Origin: Vicia villosa
Taxonomy: Eukaryota > Streptophyta > Magnoliopsida > Fabales > Fabaceae
Assembly: GCF_029867415.1 (NCBI RefSeq)
Contig: NC_081185.1
Span: forward strand, 39,068,766-39,132,765
Direction of reading: 5' to 3'
Length of the DNA: 64,000 nucleotides
In this document: one piece after another, positions 23,487 to 36,446 of the stretch
Layout of the letters: every line of letters begins with the position of its first letter
How positions within the stretch are numbered: the stretch's first letter is position 1
Made by a program: the position numbers and the translations under genes
Notes under the pieces: generated by a model
What the model was told of the DNA's origin: nothing
What the model saw: the letters and a program-made list of their open reading frames with translations, nothing else
Database searches by the model: none

Positions 23487-25216
23487 TCCAGTGGAACCAA
23501 TGTCAATCTTGACTTTGACGAAATTTTGAAGCTTATCAAAAGAAGTGAATACAAGATTGTGGATCAGCTTATGCAGACTCCTTCAAAAATCTCAATACTT
23601 TCATTGTTGTTGAATTCAGAAGCCCACAGGGAAGCCCTGATGAAGGTCTTAGATCAAGCTTTTGTAGACCATGATGTGACTGTTGATCACTTTGATGGGA
23701 TAATAGCCAACATAACAGCTTGTAACAATTTAAGCTTCTGTGATGAAGAACTCCCCGAGGAGGGTAAAAATCACAATCTTTCTTTGCACATTTCTATGAA
23801 TTGTCAGTCAGACTCTTTGTCCAATGTGTTGGTAGACACTGGATCTTCCTTGAATGTTATGCCAAAGACGACTCTTGCTCGCTTGTCTTACCAAGGAATG
23901 CCTATGAAGTTTAGTGGTGTAGTAGTCAAAGCATTTGATGGTTCGCGAAAATCTGTTATCGGCGAAGTCAACCTTCCCATGACAATTGGTCCACATACAT
24001 TTCAAATCACTTTCCAAGTCATGGACATTCAAGCTGCTTATAGCTGTCTGTTAGGACGACCATGGATCCATGAAGCAGGGGCAGTAACTTCTACGCTCCA
24101 CCAAAAGTTAAAATTTGTAACAAATGGAAAATTGGTAACAATAAGTGGAGAACAAGCCTTGATGGTGAGCCATTTATCCAATTTCTCTTTCATTAGTGCT
24201 GATGATGTGGAAGGAACACAGTTCCAAGGTCTCTCTTTAGAAGACGAATCCTCCAAAAAGAAAGCATCAATCTCTTCTTACAAAGAGGCGGTAAAAGTAG
24301 TGAAAGATGGAACTACCACTGGCTGGGGGCAAGTTGTGATCCCTACCAAGAATGAAACTAGAGCAGGTCTCGGATGTTCACCAACATTCTCAAACTGCAC
24401 CAAGAAGGATGAAACCCTTCGTCCGATCAAAGAAACATTCATTAGTGGAGGATTCCTTAACCCAATTCCTCAAGAGGTTAATGTCCTTATCGAAGAATGC
24501 ATCGAAGAAGGTCTCTCCGATGATGAAGAAGAATGGAAATGTTATCTCAATGACTCGGGATACATATCTCAGGAAGAACCATATCCTCCTTCAGAGAAAT
24601 ACAAAGGCAAAGAAACTGAGCCTGTTCCTGCAGAAATCTGGGACACCTTGGGACAACCAAGTGGAAAATTTGATTATATGGTGAAATATATTGCGCCTGA
24701 AAGTTCAAAGATTGCGATTGAAGATATCCAACCAACTGGATGGGGAGATCCCTTTGAATATAATAGTCAACCAGAAGAGGCTTATCAGCCCTGTCAATTT
24801 TCTCGGCAACCTGAAATTACTGGAGATTTCGGATTCAATGCATCTGCCAAGATTAACAATCCTGAAGATGGTTATTATCACATAAATGCCATTTTTGAAG
24901 ATGAAGGGGAAGATGGTCCCGCAACTGACTCAGAAAGTGTCGCTGACAATGAGTCTCTTCATCCTGAAGACTGGGAAGAACACCCTGAAAATTCTGAAGA
25001 TTGTGACTCGTCTTATGCTCTTCAAGAAGTAGAAGAAGACCGTTTCAACTCTACAAAGAACAAGGTTGACAAACCAGGACCTTCAAATCCTGCTCGACCA
25101 GCGGTCAATGTCAAAACTGAAGACAATTCTGAGAATTTTCCTGAATACATAATACACAGAGGAGTTCGTTGCTACTGGAAAGCTGTCGACGTTCCGAATG
25201 TTGTTCGCCGCTCAAA
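23487..25216 (+). CDS. Ogre-1 protease region (first exon of pro-pol)
   Basis: Open in the same frame as the end of gag and separated from it only by the TAA at 23484-23486, so it lacks an obvious start of its own. An aspartic protease motif, VLVDTGSSLNV, lies at about 23827-23862; a retroviral-type flap and an LLGRPW-like end follow (near 24047-24065). The second half is a long acidic linker rich in Glu, Asp, Ser and Pro. The frame runs into TAA at 25218-25220, exactly at a splice donor (GT at 25217). Translation probably depends on readthrough of the gag stop and on splicing. Confidence 0.8.
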
Positions 25217-25569
25217 GTAATCACCTCGCTGTTATTTTGACCTCCTGCCTTGCCCAAAGCAGAGAGATGTTTTATAGGGCTTTACTTTTAAATGTTCCGC
25301 CCAAATAACTTTGTGTATAAGGCTTTGTTTAAAAAGTTTCCCTCTTTGTCCTGCCCAAGACAAATGAGTTTGTGTTTAGGGCTTTGTTTCAAAAATGAAT
25401 CATAAATAAAGTGTCATTTTGAATTCCCTACATTATATGTTTTATTTTTAATTTTTCTAGAAATGGTAATCCTAAAAAACCAAAATAAAAAAAAAACTTT
25501 TTCAAAAAAAATCTGCATACACTCTTGCATTCATAAATTTTCTGAAATAAATATAAATCACATGTGCAG
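25217..25569 (+). other. Intron of Ogre-1 between pro and RT
   Basis: The donor GTAATC is at 25217 and the acceptor CATGTGCAG ends at 25569; length 353 bases, T-rich. The first exon ends two bases into a codon, and the exon from 25570 supplies the third base. The frame then continues directly into the RT ORF. The stop codon at the donor is removed with the intron. Ogre elements of legumes are known to have an intron at this place, spliced in part of their RNA, so full-length RNA would give Gag-Pro only. Confidence 0.75.
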
Positions 25570-28500
25570 ATTTACTATTGATAAACCCATTGAATGCAAT
25601 AACCCTATGCCCTCTCCCAACTTTGAGTTTCCTGTGTTCGAAGCCGAAGAAGAGGAAGAAGAGGAGTTCCCGGACGAGATCTCTCGATTACTTAAGCACG
25701 AGGAAAGAGCCATTCTGCCTCACAAAGAGCCTTTAGAAAAGATCAACTTGGGTTCTGAAGAAGACAAAAAAGAAGTGACCATTGGATCGCTGCTTGATAC
25801 TGATATCAAGAGTAAGTTGACAGACCTTCTCAAAGAATATGTTGACGTGTTTGCCTGGTCCTACCAAGACATGCCTAGGTTGGATACCAATATTGTTCAG
25901 CATTACTTGCCATTGAAGCCAGAATGTGCGCCGGTTAAGCAGAAATTGGGAAGGACTCACCCTGATATGGCTAACAAGATCAAAGTGGAAGTTCAAAAGC
26001 AACTCGACGCAGGTTTTCTTGTCACCTCTGAGTATCCTCAATGGTTGGCTAACATAGTGCCAGTTCCGAAGAAAGATGGCAAAGTCAGAATGTGTGTTGA
26101 CTACCGTGACTTGAACAAAGCCAGTCCAAAAGATGACTTTCCGTTACCACATATTGACATGTTGGTTGATAACACCGCTAAGTTCAACGTCTTTTCCTTC
26201 ATGGAAGGGTTCTCTGGTTATAATCAGATCAAGATGGCTCCTGAAGACATGGAGAAGACATCTTTCATCACCCCATGGGGTACCTTTTGCTACAAAGTGA
26301 TGCCGTTTGGATTAAAGAATGCAGGTGCAACTTACCAAAGGGCAATGACTACTCTATTTCATGACATGATGCATAAAGAAATAGAAGTTTATGTGGACGA
26401 CATGATAGCCAAGTCCAGCACAGAAGAAGAACATATTGAATACCTTTTGAAGTTGTTTCAACGACTAAGGAAATATCAGCTTCGCTTGAATCCTAACAAA
26501 TGTACTTTTGGGGTTAGATCTGGAAAACTCTTGGGTTTCATTGTCAGCCAAAGAGGTATTGAAGTAGATCCCGACAAAGTCAGAGCTATTCAAGAGATGC
26601 CTGCACCAAAAACTGAAAAGCAAGTTAGAGGATTTCTCGGACGATTGAACTATATCTCCAGATTCATCTCTCAAATGACTGCTACTTGTGGGCCAATTTT
26701 CAAGCTTCTCCGCAAAGATCAAGGGGTTGTATGGACTGAAGATTGCCAGAAAGCGTTCGACAGTATCAAAGAGTACCTGTTAGAACCACCAATATTGATT
26801 CCTCCAGTTGAAGGAAGACCACTAATCATGTACCTTACCGTGTTAGAAGAATCCATGGGTTGTATGCTTGGACAACAAGATGAAACCGGTAAGAAGGAGC
26901 ATGCCATCTATTAGTTGAGTAAGAAATTCACAGACTGTGAGTCTCGTTACTCCATGCTCGAAAAAACATGTTGTGCTTTGGCTTGGGCTTCAAAACGTCT
27001 CCGCCAATACATGATCAACAATACTACTTGGTTAATCTCCAAAATGGATCCGATCAAGTATGTCTTTGAAAAGCCTGCCTTAACAGGAAGGATTGCCCGG
27101 TGGCAAATGCTGTTATCCGAATATGACATTGAATACCGTGCTCAAAAAGCGGTCAAAGGAAGCATTCTCACCGATCACTTGGCGCATCAACCAATCAATG
27201 AATATCAATCTCTCAAGTTTGACTTTCCTGATGAAGATGTCTTGTACTTGAAGATGAAAGATTGCGACGAACCGTTACCAGAAGAAGGTCCTGAGCCTGG
27301 ATCAAGATGGGGCCTAATTTTTGATGGAGCAGTAAACGCTTTTGGCAATGGAATTGGGGCAATCATCATCACTCCCAAGGGTACTCATATCCCATTCTCC
27401 GCCAGACTACTATTTGATTGCACCAACAACATCGCAGAATATGAAGCTTGTATCATGGGTCTCGAAGAAGCCATTGACTTAAGGATCAAGATCCTAGACA
27501 TATATGGAGATTCAGCCCTCGTGATCAACCAAATCAAAGACAAATGGGAAACTTACCACCCTGGTTTGATTCCTTACAGAGATTATGCAAGACGTCTGTT
27601 GACTTTCTTCAACAAAGTTGAGTTGCATCATATACCTCGAGATCAGAATCGAATGGCAGACGCCTTGGCTACTCTATCTTCTATGTTCAAAGTCAATCAC
27701 TGGAATGATATGCCTACAGTCAGAATCACGCGCCTTGAAAGGCCCGCTTATGTGTTTGCAACCGAAGCAGTCATCGATGATAAACCGTGGTTTCACGACA
27801 TCAAACGCTTCCTTCAAACTCAAGAGTACCCAATTGGGGCATCAAACAAAGATAAGAAAACTCTAAGGAGGCTTTCTGGCAGTTTCTTCCTGAACGGAGA
27901 TGTGCTATACAAAAGAAACTTCGACATGGTTTTGCTCAGATGCGTGGATAGACACGAAGCAGACATGTTAATGCATGAAGTACATGAAGGGTCCTTTGGA
28001 ACTCATTCAAATGGGCAAGCAATGACCAAAAAGATCTTAAGAGCAGGATACTATTGGTTGACAATGGTATCTGATTGTTGTAAACACGTGAAGAGATGTC
28101 ACAAGTGCCAGATCTACGCAGATAAGATCCATGTGCCACCGACTCTACTCAACATTCTCTCATCTCCATGGCCTTTCTCCATGTGGGGTATCGACATGAT
28201 CGGAATGATCGAACCGAAAGCTTCAAATGGTCATCGTTTCATCTTGGTGGCTATTGATTACTTCACCAAATGGGTCGAAGCAGCATCGTACGCCAACGTT
28301 ACAAGACAAGTGGTTGTAAGGTTTATCAAGAACAACATCATTTGCCGATATGGTATTCCCAGCAAGATCATTACTGACAATGGTTCGAACTTGAATAACA
28401 AAAGGATGAAAGAACTGTGTGAGGAATTCAAGATTGAGCATCATAACTCTTCTCCTTACAGACCAAAAATGAACGGCGCCGTTGAAGCTGCCAACAAGAA

Positions 28501-29035
28501 CATTAAGAAGATCATCCAGAAAATGGTCGTCACTTACAGAGACTGGCACGAAATGCTGCCATTTGCTTTACATGGGTACCGTACTTCAGTGCGTACTTCA
28601 ACAGGGGCAACTCCCTTTTCTCTAGTATACGGCATGGAAGCTGTGCTCCCCGTAGAAGTTGAAATACCATCAATGAGAGTCCTCATGGAGACGAAGTTAT
28701 CAGAGGCTGAATGGTGTCAAAACAGATACGATCAGTTGAACTTAATCGAAGAAAAACGTATGACTGCTTTATGCCATGGACAGTTATACCAAGCAAGGAT
28801 GAAACAAGCCTTCAACAAAAAGGTTCGACCTCGTGAATTTCAAGAAGGCGACCTCGTGCTTAAAAAGATCTTGTCTTTTCAACCAGATTCTAGGGGCAAA
28901 TGGTCTCCTAATTACGAAGGCCCGTATGTTGTCAAAAGAACATTTTCTGGCGGCGCCATGACTCTTGCAACCATGGATGGTGATGAACTCCCACATCCTG
29001 TGAATGCTGATGCAGTCAAGAAATACTTTGTCTAA
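25570..29035 (+). pseudogene. Ogre-1 pol: RT, RNase H, second RNase H, integrase (one in-frame stop)
   Basis: An acidic start is followed by a gypsy-type RT (MCVDYRDLNKASPKDDFPLP near 26090-26150; FGLKNAGATYQR near 26310-26340; YVDDMIAKS at about 26391-26417). The first RNase H runs to about 27180 and contains a TAG stop at 26912-26914. A second, archaeal-type RNase H lies at about 27310-27670 (FDGAVN, EYEACIMGLEEA, GDSALV, DQNRMADALA). The integrase at about 27950-28760 has an H...H...CHKC zinc part, then D (GIDMIG), D (TDNGSN) and E (GAVEAANK), followed by a GPYVV-type C-terminal domain near 28919. There is no chromodomain, as expected for the Tat lineage. Everything apart from that stop is open to TAA at 29033. 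Confidence 0.9.
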
Positions 29036-31154
29036 AAAAATACAAAAGAACAGCTCGGTAAGTCGAAAACCCGCAAAGGGCGACTTAGGCAAAAATGAGC
29101 GTCTCGGTGGACTGAAAACCTGAAAGGGCGGTCCAGGCAAAAATTAGAGACAATAAACAGAAAAAAATTCATCCTGGTAGATTGAAAACCTGAAAGGGCA
29201 ATCTAGGCAAAAATTAGGGATTTATGACAAAGTAACTGCATCAGTCCATACTTCGTCACCTGAATCGTCTTTTCCATCAAAGGATCTACGATCAAATCAT
29301 CGCCAATCTGAAGCGACAAGCACAGTTGGAACTCAAAGTTGTAAGGGAATAGTGGTTATTGCTTTCAATGTAGCATTTTCCGCATAATTGCCATTTCCAA
29401 CTTTTGTAAATACTCTATGGAATCACGCCTTTAGTTGATTACCATCCTATTAAATAAATTTGAGCCTTGTGCCCATTTGTTTGCAATCTTTAATTTCTTT
29501 CAGTTTCAAAATGACGCTTTAATTGTGTTATTCACTTTTGAAACAAAAAAAGAAAAAAATAAGTTTTAAATGAATTTACTTCACTTTTCTTTTTCAAAAT
29601 AAAAGCGAAATTTTCCTTTGAGTTGTGAACAACGGAAGGAACATCAGCAGTCGTCTCCATAGGATGAACAAAAGGATTCTCCCTGAAAAATTGTTGAGAC
29701 AACGGTATTCTTGTCCCAGAAAAGAATTCTTGAAGCAATTATCCCTCGAGGTAAAGAAGCTCTTCTATCCCCAGTGAAGAAGCTCTTCTATCCCCAGTGA
29801 AGAAGGTCTTTTATCCCCAGTAACGAAGATTTTCTATCTCCAGTGAAAAGGTTCTTCCATCTCAATAAGAAAAGATGCTTATCATCCCCAGAGAAGATTA
29901 AAGCACGCAACACCATTCATCACCTGTGTTATCTACACCGTGTTGAAGAACATTTGCCAAGTATCTGGTTGTATTGCGACGTCGGTCCTTCTCCAGTATA
30001 TACTTCATTGTCTGTCAGTATTGTCAGTTTGCATGCTACATTCATGACATTCATCATTCATACATATTTGCATCATTTATGCATTCTTGCATTTTTCAGG
30101 ATATATCTATCCCAAAAAAGTAGAAAAAAAAGAAAAGAGAAAAAAAGAAAAAGAAAAAAAAACAAAGCAGATATGGGCGTGTCATCTCTCCCGTAGGTTG
30201 TCACCCATAAGCAGAAAGAACATCTTCTTTCTCCAGTTCCCCACTGAGATCATTCCTCGTGGAAGAAGGTTTCTTTAGTTTCTCCTCTCAAAACAAAGGA
30301 GAAAATCCCCATTCGAGTTCATTCCTCATGGGTACAAAGTCTTGTTTGACTGTTTCTTTCCAATTCATTCTTGGTTAGAACCTTGTCTTTACCAGAGATT
30401 CAAATTCCGATTCCATCAAACAGAGTCGTGAAAAACAAACAATAAGCAATAGCCTCATCATCTGAGCAGCTTATGTCTCTTTCAAAAGTCTTTTCCTCTC
30501 AAGGAAATCAATCATGAAGACCATTTGACAATTAGGGCCTTATTACTGTTCACAAGGCTGAATAACCAGTAATTCCCCTAGCATAGTCTCCAGGATCATT
30601 TTGTCACTTGGCTGATAATTGATCATGTCTTCAAAACCACTATCACGAGGCTGGTAGTCGGTAACTTTTTGTTCTGGTTATATTATTAAGTACATGTCTA
30701 TCACCATGCTGATAGTCGGTAATATTAACCGAACCTTTGAAACTCTTTTACCTTGTCAAGTCTATCACCATGCTGATAGTCGGTAATACAGTTTCATACC
30801 TTTCACCTTCGCATTATTAAACAAGTCTAACCCTGTGCTGATAGTCGGTAATGTCGATAGGTAAGCTTTTCTTACAAAGCTATCATTCCCAAGTGAAGCA
30901 TACACTTGCTTTCCCGAAAAAAAGAAAAAAATGGATTCTCTTCCTAAAACGGATTGAGACATCCTTCCCAATCTCTTTTCCCCAGTGGAGTCAGTTTTGA
31001 TATTCCCTCGGTAAAGATATCCTCGTATCATTTGCAATTTTGGTATCTTAGGTCCAAAATTTGCGTCTTCTGATATTTAAGTCTCTTCCACCCTATCAAA
31101 ACGAAGATTTTCAATCTTCATGTCTCAGGTTGAAGAAACTTAAATAGGGGCATC
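29036..31154 (+). repeat. Ogre-1 3' untranslated region with three repeat arrays
   Basis: No coding frame is supported. Near 29050-29215 there are three imperfect copies of an approximately 60-base unit with GAAAACCTGAAAGGGC and AGGCAAAAATTAG. Near 29755-29860 there are four copies of a unit with CTTCTATCCCCAGTGAAGAAG. Near 30560-30855 there are several copies with CTATCACCATGCTGATAGTC and GGTAAT. Such variable 3' arrays are typical of Ogre and related elements, and are known to be a source of plant satellite DNA. Confidence 0.75.
31141..31154 (+). promoter_or_regulatory. Polypurine tract of Ogre-1
   Basis: AAATAGGGGCATC abuts the TGTCATACCCC start of the 3' LTR. The reverse complement of the same word (GATGCCCCTATTT) marks the corresponding place in Ogre-2. 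Confidence 0.85.
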
Positions 31155-34100
31155 TGTCATACCCCAATTTTTGACCTAAGATACCACATCATATCATTGC
31201 ATATGCATCATTTGCATCTCTAACAAATTGCATAGTTTGTGTTTGCTACTTGTGACTCAGCAGGGATTTAATCAAGAAATCACTCATCAGTACAAGCAAC
31301 AATCAACTAGGGTTTTGTTCTCCCTTCATCTCAAATGAATCATCTTCATCAACAATCAACATTTGGTCCTCAGAGATTCATTTCAACAAGCTCAAAGGCT
31401 CTGAACCAACCAGATTAGGGTTTTGACTGAAGATAGCATACTCTTGACTTTTGCTCAGGATTTGACCCAATGACTTGGGACAAGACCTCAAGACCCCAAG
31501 TACATCATTTTGACCTAATCCATTAGCTCAAGACATCTCCTACACAAAGATTGATCAGACAAATCCTCGGATCAGGGTTTTGAACTATCAGGGACTGAAA
31601 TCAGGGATCACATTTGGGAAACCCTAAAAATCCCCAGGAAGTCAATCAAAAGTTTCAATCATCTTCAAATAATCCCTATGACGACATCCAATGGAAATTA
31701 CATCTCAATTCAAGACCTACAGTCATCAATTTCATCTGGTCGACAATTAGGGTTTTTGACCTAATTCATCTAAACAACTGACTTTTTAATCAGGACAAGA
31801 TGTCACAACTCAAACTATGATTCAATATCCTCTAATGCCTCAATATGATCCATTCATACCATTCATTTGGTGAGGATAGCCTGTTTCATTTGAAATCTCC
31901 AGAAACGCGATTCGTCTGAAAAAGTCAACTGTACAAGAACACCTTTGGCTTTTGGGAATTTTGGTCAACCATGACTTTTGAAGTTGAAAATCATCAATAT
32001 ATGATATATGAAGTCATTTGATCAAGAAAAATCAAGAAAATCAATCAAGAATCAAAAAGTCAAAAGTTTGACTTTCCATACTTAGAAAATTTTCTAAGTG
32101 TTTTGCATGGTTTTTTCCAAACTTTGGAAGGGAATTTCTCAAAATTTCACCTACAAACTGAAAAAAACTTCCAACATGAAAGTTGTAGATTTTGATCCAA
32201 TAAACAACTTTGACACATATAATTTTTTTCCATAAGATCAACCATTTAAGAGATATGGTGCTTCAAAGTTGGCATCTTTGGAAAATTTCACTTAAAACTT
32301 CATTTTCTTCAAAGTTCATGGATCTTTTTCACCCATTTCCTTAAAGGTCTTGAAGAAACTTCCAACTAGGGTTTTGAAGTGTGTAACATGAGCTTTCCAA
32401 AATGTCCAAGAGCATGAAAAAATATGGAGTGTAGCCATGGTTTTGAATTTTGACATTAGTGATCATTTTCACTTGAATTTTCACCATTTTTCACTAAGTT
32501 TCAAGACTACATGACCTATAATCCAAGTAATGATGCATAGAAGCAATAATTGAATGATATTTTCTGATTTGAAGATCAGAATGGAAGAGGATAGGAAGCT
32601 TGGAATTTAACCATGGTTTAGTAACTTTAACCATATGCATTTAATGTAAAAGATTCCTTTCTATCCCTTAAGCCAAATCATCAAACTTTGAAGCAAGTTG
32701 CAAAGCTCTGAATTCAGAATCCATGGCCTATAAATAGAGATCATTTCCACTCTTCAAATCACACCAAAACCTCACAATTATAGGTTTTCTCTCTTCTTTC
32801 TTGAATTGCAAGTTTCATAGTTTTCAAAGAGGTAGAAAACTCAACCTCCAAACCCTTTGAGTTATGACCAAAGTGATGGTTCTAACATCTCATAAACATC
32901 ATTTGGGATGTGTTTGAATCATTCACACACCCCAAAAACACATAAAACTCAGAATCACTCTTCAACCTCCATGTTTGCATATAATGAACCTTATCATGCC
33001 AATTTCCATTCCAGATCATTTCTGTCCAAACTATCACTTCTAACACCTTCCATATACTTCATATGAATGATCCAAACACTCACATATGACCTGTAACATC
33101 TCCATCATCAAATTCGATTCACTCTTGAAACTTCTGCAGATCGGGTACCATGGTCATGCTCAGATGAATCCAGGTGGTTCCAAGCATCCAGACATGTTCC
33201 ATAATCATCATTGAAGCTATCCAGATCATTACAAAGCAGCTGCAACACCTCTAACTCAGAATTCGATTCCCAGTTTGGCCGTTTTTGAAGGTAAGCTACT
33301 TGAACTTCAAACTCTATTCTCCATGCATCATAAATGAAATATGAACATACCATCTTGTTTCTGCACCTATGAGGATCATTAACCCTCAATCAATTGCATC
33401 ATAACTTGCACATACACGATTTCACAATGATTTGTCATATTAGGGTTCTTCGTGTCCATCAGAAAATTAACCATCTTAGAGCAAAAATAAATGAAATTAA
33501 ATGGCACCATCATGTTCCTTATGGAAAAACGAGTGAGATACACCCTTCACTTGATCAATTTGGTTCAGTTTTGAAGATTTTCAAATTCAAATGGGGATGG
33601 TGTTCTTGGCGCCATTTTTTGCGAAGGAAATTTAAATGTTGAGTTTGAAATATAATCAAATCTTTTGCCTTTGTTAATCAGACCACGCGCGTGGTCCAGT
33701 TGGTTATGCTTTTGAGTGGTGAGCATAAGGTCGTGGGTTCAACACCCTTAGGGACCAAAACCTTTTTTTTAACACTATTTTTCTTCAATTTTCTTAACAA
33801 CTTTAACTAATTATTTAACTAATCAAATCAACTTATTTTTTCTTCATTTTTTACACACCTTTTATTTAATATACATATTTTAACAATATCAAAAAAATCA
33901 CAAAAAAAGATTTATTTAATATGCTTTTAATTAGGTTTAAAATGATACATTTTTAAGTGTTTTTAAATACTTTAAATATTGTTTTTCATTTAATTTTTAA
34001 CCTAATCACTTGTAAATTTTTTTTGTGATCAAACCCTAATCATTTAGGTCTTAATTGAGTATTAAAACTTGTTTTAACTTAATTAAGTTGTTTTCTTTCA

Positions 34101-36104
34101 AATTCAAATCGTTTTAAGACGAGCGATCGCGATTCTTTTTCAAAACGATAAACCACTTTTTTTTTAAATCCTTTTTGATTAATCAATCGATTTTCAAAAT
34201 GAAGTGGGGCCTCTCGAATATTAGAGAGTGTAAGTCCCATTTCTTTTTTTTCTTTTGTACAGTTTTTTTTAACAATAAAACTTCTTCAAAAACAAAACCT
34301 TTTCAAACAATTTTCAAATCATTTTCAAAACAACAAAACTCCAAATTATTCAAAACTTTTCAAATATACCATGGGCCTCCATGTAGGTATAAGTCCCAAG
34401 CCCCTTTCATACCCTTTTCTTTTTCTTTGTACAAAAAAGAAAACTTCTTTCAAAACAACTTTCAAACGGTTTTTTTTCAAACGACGCGTCTGTAAATAAA
34501 ACAATCAACCATGTTTCATAAAATACCATGGGCCTCCATGTAGGTATAAGTCCCAAGCCCCTTTGTAAATACCTGTTTACATAGCTTTGAATAAATTCAA
34601 GTGCACCTTTCATCGAGAATAAGTCCCGAACCCCTGTGTATACAAATGGATCATGCTTACAGGTATATTTCCTTCATAAACTCCATTATATACACACTCT
34701 TTCTCATATATATGCTTATTCATAACTTGTTCATGCCTGTTCATGTTTGTTCATACTTGTTCATGTTTGTTCATACGTGTGATATGTGTGCTTGTTCAAC
34801 TTAGTACAACACTAGGTTCCCCATAGCCTCCTATTGGGCTTCGTGCAAAGAATCTCCCTAGTTTAGGTTAGGACATAGAGTATGGTTTCCCGGTGAAATC
34901 GCTCTAAGAGCTCAAACCAACTATACCATGCCTCCCCTTGGGCTTTGTACAAACGAGTGTCCCTCTCATAGCCTCCTCTTGGGCTTACAATGCAAGGACC
35001 CTGGATTGTCCCTCCCATAGCCTCCTCTTGGGCTTACAATGCCAGGACCCTCGGATAGCCTCCTCTTGGGCTTCGTACAAGGACCCACGGGCTTCTTATA
35101 AGCATCCCCAATATCCAAATCAAATACCCTAGGAGATTAGACATTTATCATCTCTATGATAGGAGTATCTCTTCTATATCATCACAAACAATCAATCAAT
35201 CAAACTTTTTTGCCACAAGGCTGGCTAATCAATCAAACTTTTTTTGCCACAAGGCTGGCTAATCAATCAAACCGTTTTGCCACCGTACTGGCTGATTAAT
35301 CAAAGTTTTTGTCACAAGGCTGACTTCATTGAAACTTTTGCCACGAGGCTGGCTGATTAATCAAAACTTTTTGTCACAAGGCTGACTTCATTGAAAGTTT
35401 TTGCCACAAGGCTGGTTAAACAAACAAAAACATCTTTATCATTCTAAGCGCCATAAGTGGCATGGCCCAGGGCTTATAATGAAAAGATTTTCAAACAAAA
35501 AACAAACAGATGTATGTGATGATATAGATTAGATACATCGAACATTTAGATGACATTTGTCTCTTATCCTTTGCTTCCACTAGCATAAGTGGGAACTACG
35601 ATTGCTCTGACTTTCTCAACATCCCTTTGAGAATACGTAGGCACAAGGTCGTATCCTTGGCGAGCAAAACTTCTCCCTCAAACCATTCAAACCTTAGCAC
35701 CCGTAGACCCCGAGCTACAGATGCTCTGATTCCCTCTAGGGGATATGTATGCAGAGGATTGCGATGATCTTTGCGAGCATAATCAAACAAACACCTTAGG
35801 TCCCACCTATTTCACAACAGAACCTCCACCGTAACATGGAATGAAAAACAATAAAGAATCCTATAGAGTACTATAGATACGTTGGGTGCTAATACCTTCC
35901 CTTCGTATAACCAACCCTCTTACCCAAGATCTCTCCCCCCACTTTTAGGTTATTGCAGCTTTTTTCCTTTTCCTACTTTGGAAACAATAAAAAGTTTGGT
36001 CGAAACAAAGAAAAATCATTTTTTATGAGCACTCGAGCCCAAAGAAGGAATCAGGTGTCTCATCCCACAAAAAAGAGGAACAAAACGATTTTTCGCCCGC
36101 GACA
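31155..36104 (+). repeat. 3' LTR of Ogre-1
   Basis: Near-identical to 13643-18540, with TG...CA ends. The TATA box is at 32729-32736 and the tRNA-like A and B boxes at 33692-33703 and 33736-33746. The minisatellite arrays are at 34924-35095 and 35195-35415. Differences from the 5' LTR are scattered single bases plus the extra approximately 60 bases near 32010-32060. Confidence 0.95.
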
Positions 36105-36109
36105 ATTAG
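36105..36109. repeat. Target-site duplication of Ogre-1, right copy (ATTAG)
   Basis: Matches 13638-13642 exactly and abuts the ...GCGACA end of the 3' LTR. Copia gag coding sequence resumes directly here. Confidence 0.95.
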
Positions 36110-36446
36110 TGCAAGAGCTTTAGTCTCCTTGACTTGGGCATTTCCTCCGTGAGTCATCTTCAAGGATTCAAAGATGTCATGGGAAGTTTCTCTGTTTGAT
36201 ATCTTCTCATATTCAACATGAGAAATAGCATTCACCAGAATAGTCTTAGACTTGTGATGATTTTTGAATTGCTTCTTTTGATCATTACTCATTTCTTGTC
36301 TTAACATCTTTACTCTTCTAGCATTTAGAGGATATCTATAACCATCAACAAGAAGATCCCATAAGTCACCATCTAGACCAAGGAAGTAACTTTCCAATCT
36401 ATCTTTCCAGTATTCAAAGTTTTCACCATCAAATACTGGTGGTCTA
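36105..36446 (-). pseudogene. Copia gag, 5' part between the two Ogre insertions
   Basis: The - strand encodes the start of a copia gag: a PPVFDGENFEYW motif near 36445-36410, then LGLDGDLWDLLVDGY and LSHVEYEKI-like residues. At 36105 it meets Ogre-1; the rest of gag resumes at 13642 after the target-site duplication is discounted. The true start codon is a little beyond 36446 and is cut away by Ogre-2. This fragment proves that both Ogres entered the same gag gene. Confidence 0.85.

Larger units (their letters stand above)
13643..36104 (+). mobile_element. Ogre-1: full-length Ogre retrotransposon (Ty3/gypsy, Tat lineage), 22.5 kb
   Basis: This is a complete element with LTRs of 4898 and 4950 bp, an ATTAG duplication, a tRNA-Arg-like primer site, a leader, ORF1, gag, pro, an intron, RT-RNase H-second RNase H-integrase, a repeat-rich 3' region and a polypurine tract. 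ORF1 ahead of gag, the intron between pro and RT, and the archaeal-type second RNase H are the known hallmarks of Ogre elements. The LTRs differ by scattered single bases and one approximately 60 bp indel, which points to a fairly recent insertion. Gag has a frameshift, and there are two in-frame stops, so this copy cannot make its own full enzyme set. Confidence 0.95.
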
